NCBI GenBank assembly: GCA_020637335.1
Contig: JACJWC010000004.1
Coordinates: forward strand, 203,370 to 267,369
From: Acidobacteriota bacterium
Lineage (GTDB): Bacteria > Acidobacteriota > Holophagae > Acanthopleuribacterales > Acanthopleuribacteraceae
Direction: 5' to 3'
DNA length: 64,000 nt
Under the pieces are notes generated by a model. That model saw only the letters and a program-made list of their open reading frames with translations, searched no databases and had not been told where the DNA came from. How positions within the stretch are numbered: the first letter of the stretch is position 1; every line of letters begins with the position of its first letter. A program made the position numbers and the translations under genes. Positions 44,812 through 53,189 of the stretch are shown piece by piece.

Positions 44812-46092
44812 ATGAAAATCATTCAATCGATTAGTTTCATAGTCTTTGCAACCGCCGTCCTGGCCCAGGTCCCCCAGCCAGCTGCAGCCCAGTCCAAACC
44901 CATCGTGATCCATGCCGGTACCCTGCATATCGGCAATGGCAGCGTCCTCACCAACCAATATCTTGGATTTCAGGATGGGAAAATCACCTACCTTGCCGCA
45001 GAAAAACCCAATTGGTCTAACGCCGAGTGGGTCGAAGCGGGCCAACACCACGTTTATCCCGGTTTGATCGTTATGGATACCACCTTGGGCATCACCGAGG
45101 TCGACAGCATCAAAGCCACCCGGGATTTCCAGGAAAGCGGCGACGTGAACCCCAATATCCGGGCAATCATCGCCTACAATACCGACTCGGAAATCATTCC
45201 CACCCAGCGCTTTAATGGCATCTTGACGGCGCAGGTCACCCCGCGCGGCGGCCTGGTATCCGGACAATCGGCCATCGTTCAGCTGGATGCCTGGAATTGG
45301 GAAGATGCGGCAATCAAAGCCGAGGATGGCATCCATATCAATTGGCCGGCCAAAAAGGTGCGGCGTTTTGATTTCGCTACCGTCGGTCGAAGTTGGCAGG
45401 AAAACAAACAGCACGACAGCAACCTTCAAACCTTGGATCAGTTGTTTGCCGATGCCAAATCCTATCCCACATTTGCCAAAGAAAAACCAAACCTCAAATT
45501 GGCGGCCATGCAAGGCTTGTTGACTGGCGATAAACGGTTATACATCCACGCAGACGATGCCGGCTCTATCCTGGAGGCATGTGAACGGGCCCAACGCTGG
45601 GGCGTCAAACACCCGGTTTTGGTCGGCGCAGCCCAAGCCGACCAAGTCGCGGATTTCCTCGCAAAGCACCAAATTCCGGTCATTGTTCAACAAGTCCACA
45701 ATTTGCCTGAACGCGAGGATTCCCCAGTCGATTCCGGCTATACCCTGGCCAACCGATTGATCGCGAAAGGGGTAAAGGTCGCTCTTTCCTATCCCAGTCC
45801 GAGTAGTGGCCGAAACCTGCCCTTCTTTGCAGGAACCTGCGCTGCATACGGCTTGGACAAGGAAAAGGCGCTGCAACTCATTACGGCAAATCCTGCCGAA
45901 ATTCTGGGTTTGGAGCAACGGCTGGGCCAACTAAAAGTCGGTCTGGATGCTACCCTTTTTATTAGTGAAGGGGATGCCCTCGATATGCGCACCAACAAAC
46001 TCACCCACGCGTTTATTCAAGGTCGGCTTTTGGACCTGGAAGGCCGTCAACAGAAACTCTACCAACGCTTCCACAAGAAGTACGCCAAGTAG
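44812..46092 (+). CDS. Periplasmic amidohydrolase-like protein, metal motif degenerate
   Basis: This 426-residue protein starts at the ATG at 44812, two bases after the previous stop, with GTGGGGG upstream. It has a signal peptide (MKIIQSISFIVFATAVLAQ). The amidohydrolase layout is clear at both ends (PIVIHAGTLHIGNGSVL, then ANPAEILGLEQRLGQLKVGL, DATLFISEGD). The HxH site is replaced by PGLIVMDTTLGITEVD, and the final Asp motif reads ALSYPSPSSGRN. It may be a non-catalytic partner of the larger upstream protein. Tandem pairs of roughly this size occur in Bacteroidota as I recall; the function is not known to me. Confidence 0.8.
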   Translation: MKIIQSISFIVFATAVLAQVPQPAAAQSKPIVIHAGTLHIGNGSVLTNQYLGFQDGKITYLAAEKPNWSNAEWVEAGQHHVYPGLIVMDTTLGITEVDSIKATRDFQESGDVNPNIRAIIAYNTDSEIIPTQRFNGILTAQVTPRGGLVSGQSAIVQLDAWNWEDAAIKAEDGIHINWPAKKVRRFDFATVGRSWQENKQHDSNLQTLDQLFADAKSYPTFAKEKPNLKLAAMQGLLTGDKRLYIHADDAGSILEACERAQRWGVKHPVLVGAAQADQVADFLAKHQIPVIVQQVHNLPEREDSPVDSGYTLANRLIAKGVKVALSYPSPSSGRNLPFFAGTCAAYGLDKEKALQLITANPAEILGLEQRLGQLKVGLDATLFISEGDALDMRTNKLTHAFIQGRLLDLEGRQQKLYQRFHKKYAK

Positions 46093-46098
46093 ATATTG

Positions 46099-46117
46099 GG
46101 GGAGGCTCGCCCTCCCC
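46099..46117. repeat. Hairpin between the amidohydrolase tandem and xdhC
   Basis: GGGGAGG, five bases, then CCTCCCC form a 7-base-pair GC-rich stem seven bases after the stop codon. No T run follows, so it is not a typical terminator. Confidence 0.45.
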
Positions 46118-46135
46118 ACTCGCGAGTCACCACAC

Positions 46136-46906
46136 ATGGAATGGATCCAAGCCTGCCAACAGTTTCAAGATAGAGGCCTGCCGTATTGTTTGATTACGAT
46201 CGCTCAGACGGCGGGTTCGGCTCCGCGTCACCGCGGCGCGCGTATGCTGGTCGATATCCACGGAAAATCTTGGGGAACCATCGGCGGCGGTCATCTTGAG
46301 TTCCAGGCCCTGGAGCAAGCCCAAGTCTGTATTCAAAACGGCCAAACCCTTTTCAAAAGTTATGTGCTCGGCCCTCAACTCGGTCAGTGTTGTGGCGGAA
46401 AGGTGGATCTCATGTTCGAACCGGGCAATACGCATCCCATCCTAACCATTTTTGGGGCTGGCCATGTCGGACAAGCCCTGGCCGCACTCATGCGCCATAC
46501 CGTTTTTGAAGTTCGCCTGGTCGATGAACGACCCGGCTGGATCGAAAACCTCACCGATGCAGATGAAATAAAGCGTTTTGAGTACACCGTAGCGGATATC
46601 GGTCAACTCGCCTTTGTGCCCGACCGAAGTGCCGCTGTGGTTATGACGCACAGCCATGATTTGGACGCCCAAGTCCTGGCCAAAATTCTTCCGCACGACT
46701 TTTTTTTCCTGGGCTTGATCGGCTCCAAAACAAAAAAACACAATCTGTTTAAGAAGCTGGCGTCTCGTGGATTTGACCCAGAGCGAATAGACCAGATCCA
46801 TTGCCCTATTGGCCAGAAATGGCCCGGCGATCGTCCTCAGGAAATTGCCATAAGCATCGCTGGCGCTCTGCTTTCCGCCTGGTATCGGAAAAGCCCCTCA
46901 GACTGA
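46136..46906 (+). CDS. xdhC: XdhC/CoxI-family molybdenum cofactor accessory protein
   Basis: The protein has about 256 residues from the ATG at 46136. An XdhC N-terminal domain has CLITIAQTAGSAPRHRGARM (about residues 18-37) and GTIGGGHLEFQAL. A Rossmann-like C-terminal domain has LTIFGAGHVGQALAALM (about 102-118), VMTHSHDLDAQVLAKIL and FLGLIGSKTKKHNLFKKL. XdhC binds and sulfurates molybdenum cofactor for xanthine dehydrogenase-type enzymes. No molybdoenzyme subunit lies in the window, so its client must be elsewhere. Confidence 0.9.
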   Translation: MEWIQACQQFQDRGLPYCLITIAQTAGSAPRHRGARMLVDIHGKSWGTIGGGHLEFQALEQAQVCIQNGQTLFKSYVLGPQLGQCCGGKVDLMFEPGNTHPILTIFGAGHVGQALAALMRHTVFEVRLVDERPGWIENLTDADEIKRFEYTVADIGQLAFVPDRSAAVVMTHSHDLDAQVLAKILPHDFFFLGLIGSKTKKHNLFKKLASRGFDPERIDQIHCPIGQKWPGDRPQEIAISIAGALLSAWYRKSPSD

Positions 46907-47006
46907 GGTCCAAAACTCATTTTTCACATTGGATACTGGCCCAATTCCGATAAAATGGGACCACGGCATCCAATTCGAAATCAAAAACCTTTATGGGAGG
47001 GACTCC

Positions 47007-47411
47007 ATGGCGAAATTGTCAGATATTGAAGGTATTGGCGAAGCTTACTCCAAAAAGCTGAAAGAAATCGGCATCGGTTCGATTGAAAAGCTATTTGAAG
47101 TGGGTTGCGAAAAGAAGGGTCGCAAGGAAATTTCCGAGAAAACAGGTGTCAGTGAAAAGCTGGTCCTCAATTGGGTCAATCGTGCAGATCTGGCTCGCAT
47201 CAAAGGCATTGGCGGACAGTACGCCGATTTGCTCGAGTGTAGCGGTGTAGACTCAGTTCCCGAATTAGCCCAGAGAAAACCCGATAATCTTCACGCTAAA
47301 ATGATTGAAGTGAATACCAGCAAGAAACTCGTCCGCCAGGTGCCAAGCCAAAAGCAAGTTGAGGATTGGGTCGCACAGGCCAAACAATTACCCAAAGCAG
47401 TTAAACACTGA
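47007..47411 (+). CDS. DUF4332 helix-hairpin-helix protein
   Basis: This 134-residue protein starts at the ATG at 47007, with GGGAGG six bases upstream. It carries two helix-hairpin-helix-like units: LSDIEGIGEAYSKKLKEIGI and LARIKGIGGQYADLLECSGV. The conserved NLHAKMIEVNTSKKLVRQVP and VEDWVAQAKQLP end belongs to DUF4332. Such folds usually bind nucleic acids non-specifically, but the role of this family is not established. It is a stand-alone gene with its own terminator. Confidence 0.88.
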   Translation: MAKLSDIEGIGEAYSKKLKEIGIGSIEKLFEVGCEKKGRKEISEKTGVSEKLVLNWVNRADLARIKGIGGQYADLLECSGVDSVPELAQRKPDNLHAKMIEVNTSKKLVRQVPSQKQVEDWVAQAKQLPKAVKH

Positions 47412-47427
47412 GCTTTGTTTTTTAATG

Positions 47428-47455
47428 AGCCCCTGATGGTTCAGGGGCTTTTCTT
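47428..47455 (+). terminator. Rho-independent terminator after the DUF4332 gene
   Basis: AGCCCCTGA, a TGGT loop and TCAGGGGCT form a 9-base-pair stem followed by TTTCTT. Confidence 0.85.
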
Positions 47456-48251
47456 ATAGAAACCGCTTTAAAACCGTGTCGACCATTTTTTGCTGCACTT
47501 CCAGATGGTCGGGATCGCGTTGCGCTTCCAGGTTCAAATAACGCCGATGGAATTTCTCGGCCCAAACGCTGAGTGAACCATCATCCTCATCGGGGAGTCG
47601 ACCGACCTGTTTGTGCTGCTGGACAATGCTGAATTTTCGTTTCTTAAAATAACGATAGTCCCGCCAGTGGGTTAAGAAAATCAGGTCATCCTCGTCACCG
47701 GGTCCGATAAAGATTCGCCGGATGTATTTGGCGCCGGCCTCAAAGCGCTTTTGGTACCGAACCATGCTGATGGTACCTTCTCCGCCCTTGCCATCGTCAT
47801 CAAAACCATCGGTATTGTTGTGCACCGCAATAATGACCGTTTTGCGTTTAAACAAACCCATATTTTGGGTTAACCAATAACCCAAACGATTGCAGCGGGT
47901 GAATGCTTGCTTATAAAGAGGACTATCTGTCGTCAGGTCTGGATTGGTTTTTAATAAAGAGGCAGCACTGCCGGCCGGCGTAAAGATTCGATTGGGATCC
48001 ACCTTCACTGTGCCTTCTGGAAATTTCAGCTCCAATTCGCGTTCCCCAGCCTGACGCAAAATAAAGAAATGGGCCCGCTTGCCCTGAATCGCCGCTTTTA
48101 TGTAGGATTCCGCCACATGTTCATTTTCATGTGGAGCAAAAAAGACCAGCCGGGACTTGGCAGGTCCCCGATAACATTCCAGTTGGATATCGGATTGATC
48201 CGGAAAGCTAAGCCGCTCCGACTGGAAAAAACAAAAAAGCATTAAGAACAA
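47454..48251 (-). CDS. Unknown secreted protein, possible FGase-like hydrolase
   Basis: I favour a TTG start at 48251, because GGAGG lies exactly seven bases upstream and gives a hydrophobic leader (MFLMLFCFFQS). The alternative ATG at 48242 overlaps the preceding stop (TAATG). The product has about 265 residues. Visible motifs are LVFFAPHENEHVAES (about residues 33-47), VDPNRIFTPAG and IIAVHNNTDG. A PHxN, DxNR and HNN pattern resembles zinc hydrolases such as N-formylglutamate amidohydrolase, but I cannot place the family with confidence. It is translationally coupled to the FAD/Fe-S oxidase upstream and is probably periplasmic. Confidence 0.6.
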   Translation of the reverse strand: MFLMLFCFFQSERLSFPDQSDIQLECYRGPAKSRLVFFAPHENEHVAESYIKAAIQGKRAHFFILRQAGERELELKFPEGTVKVDPNRIFTPAGSAASLLKTNPDLTTDSPLYKQAFTRCNRLGYWLTQNMGLFKRKTVIIAVHNNTDGFDDDGKGGEGTISMVRYQKRFEAGAKYIRRIFIGPGDEDDLIFLTHWRDYRYFKKRKFSIVQQHKQVGRLPDEDDGSLSVWAEKFHRRYLNLEAQRDPDHLEVQQKMVDTVLKRFL

Positions 48252-51016
48252 GACGAGACCTCCTTTTTGGTCATTCGATCTAATAAAAAATAAACGTAGG
48301 ATTCGTAGGTGCGACCCGATCGACTCATGGCCAACTCGCACGTTTTACACGAAGACAGAAAAGCTGCCTTTTGCGCTTGGTCCATGAACTCTGCCTCAGC
48401 GGCTTCACTTTGTATTGCCGAAGCGACCAATTCGGGTACAAGCCAGCCGCGATCACCCGCCATGCCACAACAATTCCAATGATGAGGTATCTCCACGGCC
48501 TGGGCAGCAGCGCCCATAACTTGGCGAAATGCAGGCACAAGCCCGGATTTGGTCGCTGAACATGTTGGGTGCAGGACAGCTAAATCTCGGGTATTAAAGG
48601 CAAAGCGATTCAGATTCTCAGCCAGAAAGGCGATCAGGTCCTGGACCACAACGGATGAGCCCTTTTCGCGATGGGTCATTTCGTAGGCACATGGTGAAAC
48701 ATCACAAACGACAGGAATGCGACCTCGATCGGTATGCTTTTCTAATATTGAGAATAAGCGATCCTGAGCCGCAAACCCAGAATCGGGAAATCCTTTTGAG
48801 AAAAAGGGCGTGCCGCAGCATTGGTTTAACAGTTCGGGCGGGCAGAAAGCTGAAAACCCACCATGCGCCAATAATTTCACAACAGCATGCGGCAAAGGGT
48901 CCCGCGATTTTCCATTGCCCAAGGTTAGGTTCACGCAACTTGGAAAGTACAAAACCGGATTTGGCCCCTCTGGCCCTTTCGGCAAGGACAGTCGTTCTTG
49001 CGCTGGCGGCAATCCCGAAGAGATGTCATAACCGGCCAAGTGTTTGGCGGCAGTGGATACGACCCGCTTGCTGAGCGGATTTTTGCTGAAAAGGGCCACC
49101 ATTTTCAAAGACAGACGCGCTGTATGCCGCACGGCTCCAAAATGGCTTTGCGCTAAAGAAGCCCAAACGCATTTGCCCCTTTTTTGCTGTGCACGCCTTT
49201 TTTTGATCATCTTACCGGTATCAATGTCTAATGGACAGGCTTGGGCACACATACCATCGGCAGCACACGTCTGTTCAAGCGGGTAACGGGCCCGTTGCAG
49301 CTCGTCTTTGCCCAGACAACGCAATACGTTTATGCGCTGGCGCGGGCTTAAAGTGAGTTCGCGACTGGGACAAACACGCTCGCAAAAGCCGCAATCCATG
49401 CAGCGATCGATCAAAGGATCAACGGGTGGATCGACTTTGATGTTTTGCAAATGTACATGCGGATCGTCATTAATCAATACGCCCGGGTTCAAAATCCCGT
49501 GTGGGTCTAGTAACTGTTTCACCGCCCGCATTACGTCGTAAAGTTGAGAACCCCACTCCAACTCTAAAAAGGGGGCAATATTTCGACCCGTTCCATGTTC
49601 CGCCTTGAGACTGCCGCCATAGGTCTTCGCCACGGTATGGCACAATTCATCCATCATCCGGGCATATCGATCCAATCCAGCAGATTGCACCAAATCGAGA
49701 TAGAGCACAAAGTGCAGGTTCCCGTCCTTGGCATGCCCGAAAATCACATGGTCGGGCAGCTGATGCTGCGCAAAGATGGCTTTCACATCCAGGATGAGAT
49801 CAGCCATCCGATCTGGTTGTACACACACATCCTCAGTCAATAACGCGTTGCCCTGAGGGCGCCGGCCCCCTACAAAAGGAAATAACTTTTTGCGCATGGC
49901 CCACCAAGCGTCGCGTTGACCCGCATCGGTGCTGAACGGCGCTGGATTTTTTAATCCAAAGGATGACAGGTAGCGACTTGGCTCCTTCACTGCAAGCTGA
50001 AGCGCCTCTTCTTGACTGGCCGCAAACTCGATTAGTAAGGCCGCTTGACCGTGAAAAGGTTCATTTGCGGTTAAGGCGCCAAATTGGCCGGCGGCGTTTA
50101 AGCTTTGATCATCCATTATCTCAATGGCGCTTGCGCCCATTTCGCCAATCTGGGCCGCAGCCTGAGCCGCAGCATGCAGGCTGGAAAAAACAGCGAACGC
50201 GGACGCTTTATGTGCCAAGTTGGGCAGGGTTTTAAGCGTTGCGCTTTCAATGAAACCTAGGGTTCCCTCTGACCCAATTAGCAGGTGAATCAGGATCTGC
50301 AACGGCGTATCAAAATCCAAAAAGCTGTTCAGGCTGTAACCAGAGGTGTTTTTGATGCGGTATTTGCGTTGAATGATTTCCACCCAAGCCGGCTTTTCCA
50401 GGATGCGTTGGCGCAAGTCCATTAACCCCTGGGCAAGGTCGGGCCGCTCGGCCCTGAACCGTGCTTCCGCTTGCGGATGGCCAGAGTCCAGGCGGTAGCC
50501 GTCAGCCAAAATAAAAACCAGCGATGACAAGGTGGCATAACTATTTGCCCGCGTGCCGCAACACATTCCGCTCGCGTTATTCGCCAGGATTCCACCCAAA
50601 GTCGCCGCTTCCAGTGAGGCGGGATCGGGTCCAATTTGACGCCCCCAAGGGCGAAGATAGGCATTTAACAAGCCGCCGCGATTGGCGGGTCCTGAACAAA
50701 TTGCGCCGCCCTCATCCAGAACCTGCAGCTTGCTAAATCCTTGACCCTGAAGCATGACCAGAACTTCTGAAGAAATCGCCTGGCCAGATAAGGAGGTGCC
50801 GCCGCCGCGAAAGGTCAATTTGAGACGTTGTTTTTCAGCCATGGTCAAAAGCTTCTGGATTTGGTCTGGTTGGGAGGGTCGCAGAACGGCCTTGGGTACC
50901 AAACGATAAAAACTAGCGTCGGTTGAACAGGCATTGCGGTAAACGGGATCCAGCAGCAACTCTCGATCGCCAAAAATACTCCCGAGAGCTGCAATTTGGC
51001 TGGCTGACAAACTCAT
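48242..51016 (-). CDS. FAD-linked / Fe-S D-2-hydroxyacid dehydrogenase (Dld/GlcD-GlpC fusion type)
   Basis: This 924-residue flavoprotein joins an FAD-binding PCMH domain (about residues 38-215, FRGGGTSLSGQAIS), an FAD-oxidase C-terminal domain (about 245-500, IFGHAKDGNLHF), a ferredoxin-like part (CMDCGFCERVCPS at about 537; CAADGMCAQACPLDI at about 585) and two CCG cysteine-rich motifs (NQCCGTPFFSKG and WNCCGMAGDRGW). This is the layout of quinone-linked D-lactate or D-2-hydroxyglutarate dehydrogenases. It overlaps the LD-carboxypeptidase gene upstream by four bases (ATGA). The exact hydroxyacid substrate cannot be told from sequence. Confidence 0.9.
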   Translation of the reverse strand: MSLSASQIAALGSIFGDRELLLDPVYRNACSTDASFYRLVPKAVLRPSQPDQIQKLLTMAEKQRLKLTFRGGGTSLSGQAISSEVLVMLQGQGFSKLQVLDEGGAICSGPANRGGLLNAYLRPWGRQIGPDPASLEAATLGGILANNASGMCCGTRANSYATLSSLVFILADGYRLDSGHPQAEARFRAERPDLAQGLMDLRQRILEKPAWVEIIQRKYRIKNTSGYSLNSFLDFDTPLQILIHLLIGSEGTLGFIESATLKTLPNLAHKASAFAVFSSLHAAAQAAAQIGEMGASAIEIMDDQSLNAAGQFGALTANEPFHGQAALLIEFAASQEEALQLAVKEPSRYLSSFGLKNPAPFSTDAGQRDAWWAMRKKLFPFVGGRRPQGNALLTEDVCVQPDRMADLILDVKAIFAQHQLPDHVIFGHAKDGNLHFVLYLDLVQSAGLDRYARMMDELCHTVAKTYGGSLKAEHGTGRNIAPFLELEWGSQLYDVMRAVKQLLDPHGILNPGVLINDDPHVHLQNIKVDPPVDPLIDRCMDCGFCERVCPSRELTLSPRQRINVLRCLGKDELQRARYPLEQTCAADGMCAQACPLDIDTGKMIKKRRAQQKRGKCVWASLAQSHFGAVRHTARLSLKMVALFSKNPLSKRVVSTAAKHLAGYDISSGLPPAQERLSLPKGPEGPNPVLYFPSCVNLTLGNGKSRDPLPHAVVKLLAHGGFSAFCPPELLNQCCGTPFFSKGFPDSGFAAQDRLFSILEKHTDRGRIPVVCDVSPCAYEMTHREKGSSVVVQDLIAFLAENLNRFAFNTRDLAVLHPTCSATKSGLVPAFRQVMGAAAQAVEIPHHWNCCGMAGDRGWLVPELVASAIQSEAAEAEFMDQAQKAAFLSSCKTCELAMSRSGRTYESYVYFLLDRMTKKEVSSCS

Positions 51017-52071
51017 GAGTTGCGGACACCTGCTTCCAAAAGGGTCAATGTGCCGGCTTCCACATCCAGCTCGGCCTCACACCCAATCGGAAGGGTGGTT
51101 TGATCTGAAATATGTCCAAACATAAGGCCAGAAAGGACAGGAATACCCAAATAACCCAAACGGTCCCGCAAAAGCGTTTCAAGGGTCAGGCTGTTGGGCC
51201 CTTCCGCATCGCAGTCGCTGCATTTGCCAAATACAATGCCTGCACACTCCTGGAAACGACCTGCCAACCACAGCTGGGACAGCATGGAATCGATGCGATA
51301 GGGCTCCTCTCCAATTTCTTCCATGAATAAAATCTTGTTTTTGTAATGGGCTTCATAAGGGGTGCCCGCGGTTCGCGCCAAAAGGCTGAGATTCCCGCCA
51401 ACCAAACGACCGCGCGCTTTGCCCGAATGGATGCGTAGCAGGCGATTATTTCGTTCGGCATGACCTTCTCGTGGGGTGAACGCGGGCGGGCTGCCCAAAG
51501 GGGTAGGCACCTCTGGGTTAAACATCACCTTTTTAAATTCGGCCAGGGTGTAATCCGAATATTCTTGTTTGGCGATAGGTCCGTGAAAAGTAACCAACCC
51601 GGTTTTGCGATGGATGGCATTGAGTAATGCGGTCAGATCACTGTAACCGAGCAGGACTTTTGGGTTGGATTTAATCAGTTTGTAATCAATATGCGGCAAA
51701 ATGCGCATGGTTCCATATCCACCGCGCAGGGCAATAATGGCATCGACCTCAGGGTCGGCAAAAGCAGCGTTGACATCCGCAGCGCGTTGGGCATCCGTTC
51801 CGGCCAAATAACCCCAACGCTCAAACAAGTTCTTGCCCATACGGACCTGAAACCCGAAGGAATGCAGAATATCGGCAGCATAACGGATATCTTCGTTTTC
51901 AGATGCATTGCTCGCAGGTGCGATGAGGGCTACCGTTTGACCGGCAGCTAAAGGCTTGGGAAAAATCCGTTCGTCTCGCGGACCATCTGAAACCGATCTT
52001 GCAAATAAACCCTGACTTATGGTGGCTGTGCTCGCCAATCCTGCCAAAAACGAGCGTCGCGAAAAAACCAT
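51013..52071 (-). CDS. ldcA: LD-carboxypeptidase (peptidase S66) with Tat-type signal
   Basis: This 352-residue S66 serine peptidase cleaves the bond between meso-DAP and terminal D-Ala in muropeptides. The N-terminus (FSRRSFLAGLAS) is a twin-arginine signal, so export is predicted, unlike cytoplasmic E. coli LdcA. Family motifs are ALRGGYGTMRILPHIDY (around residue 118), LLGYSDLTALLNAI with the nucleophile Ser (around 142), GGNLSLLARTAGTPYE, FMEEIGEEPYRID and MFGHISDQ near the end (His of the triad). It is coupled by ATGA overlap to the dehydrogenase downstream. Confidence 0.9.
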   Translation of the reverse strand: MVFSRRSFLAGLASTATISQGLFARSVSDGPRDERIFPKPLAAGQTVALIAPASNASENEDIRYAADILHSFGFQVRMGKNLFERWGYLAGTDAQRAADVNAAFADPEVDAIIALRGGYGTMRILPHIDYKLIKSNPKVLLGYSDLTALLNAIHRKTGLVTFHGPIAKQEYSDYTLAEFKKVMFNPEVPTPLGSPPAFTPREGHAERNNRLLRIHSGKARGRLVGGNLSLLARTAGTPYEAHYKNKILFMEEIGEEPYRIDSMLSQLWLAGRFQECAGIVFGKCSDCDAEGPNSLTLETLLRDRLGYLGIPVLSGLMFGHISDQTTLPIGCEAELDVEAGTLTLLEAGVRNS

Positions 52072-52265
52072 TCCTTACCTCCCAGATTTGCGTTTCAGTC
52101 ATAACACAAACCGAACTCGCAGAACCGCGCATTTCCAAAGGCGACCAATTTTTCTGAGCGTTTCTGGCGCACAAACCCCCAGACTAGGTGAATGTGTGAG
52201 GCTTGTGTTAATCTATCGCGTTTGTGGCCGACCTAGGTCTGCTAAGCGTGGAGTCACTTATTCCT

Positions 52266-53189
52266 ATGGATTGCATCATTCTGGCCGGTAGCGGCGAAAA
52301 TTACCGCGAAGTTTCAGAAGAGGACAACAAGGCCTTTCTCAAGGTCGGCGACCAAAGTATTTTGGAGTGGATCCTGCTGCAATTGGATCGGGTCCCGGAA
52401 TTGGATCGCTTGCTTTTAATTGGTCCAAAATCGCGAATTGAAACCCATTTGGCGACGGATGGGATCAAAACGCAAAAACCGCTGCTGGTCTTTGAGCAGA
52501 AAAATGATTTGGTTGAGAACATCCTGTTTGTCTTTCGAACCACCCAAAAAGAGGAAGACCCCAACCGCTGTGTTTTGATCCTGCCTTCCGATACGCCCCT
52601 CCTTCTCGCGGAAGAGGTCCGCGAATTTATTCAAAAAAGCGATATGAGCCGCAACGACTACCACGGCGGGCTCACCACTGAGGCTGCCTTGAGTCGCTTT
52701 TACCCAACAGAAACCAAGCCCGGCGTGAAAATGACCTATTTCTATTTTGCCGAAGGGTGTTTTCGAATCAACAATATGCATTTGGTCAGGCCATCCGCGT
52801 TTCAAAAAGTCCATTTCATTCGCCGGACCTACGCCATGCGTTATCAAAAGAAGTGGTACAACATCCTGCGCATGATGGCGAATGTGCTGCGCATGGCCAT
52901 GCTCATTCCAACAGGACCCTATGTGTACTTCGGCATGCAACTAGGCCGCTTGGGTTTTGAGTCGGGCTGGCCGCGCTTTGGTCGGTTTTTTCAAAAGCAA
53001 TTTCCCATGTCGCGAATTGAAGGCTTGATCTCGAAGGTTCTGGGCGTGCGCATGTCCATGGTAGTTACCACCCTGGGTGGATCCGCCATTGATGTGGATA
53101 ATGAAAATGATTACCGCGCCATTTGCGATCGGTTTGGCGAGTGGCGCAAAATGCAGGAGGATCTGGTCAAACAGGAGGCTCACACATGA
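52266..53189 (+). CDS. Nucleotidyltransferase-family protein (MobA-like NTP transferase)
   Basis: This 307-residue protein begins MDCIILAGSGENYREVSEED, with a Lys in KAFLKVGDQSILEW. This is the GT-A nucleotide-binding start shared by sugar-phosphate and MobA-like nucleotidyltransferases. DPNRCVLILPSDTPLL (around 100-115) supplies the metal-binding Asp motif. The C-terminal 130 residues contain a basic, amphipathic stretch (KKWYNILRMMANVLRMAML) that could sit on a membrane, and GGSAIDVDNENDY near the end. The start is the first ATG of the fold; GGAG is 12 bases upstream, a weak match. The SDR gene overlaps its stop. The acceptor substrate is unknown. Confidence 0.75.
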   Translation: MDCIILAGSGENYREVSEEDNKAFLKVGDQSILEWILLQLDRVPELDRLLLIGPKSRIETHLATDGIKTQKPLLVFEQKNDLVENILFVFRTTQKEEDPNRCVLILPSDTPLLLAEEVREFIQKSDMSRNDYHGGLTTEAALSRFYPTETKPGVKMTYFYFAEGCFRINNMHLVRPSAFQKVHFIRRTYAMRYQKKWYNILRMMANVLRMAMLIPTGPYVYFGMQLGRLGFESGWPRFGRFFQKQFPMSRIEGLISKVLGVRMSMVVTTLGGSAIDVDNENDYRAICDRFGEWRKMQEDLVKQEAHT

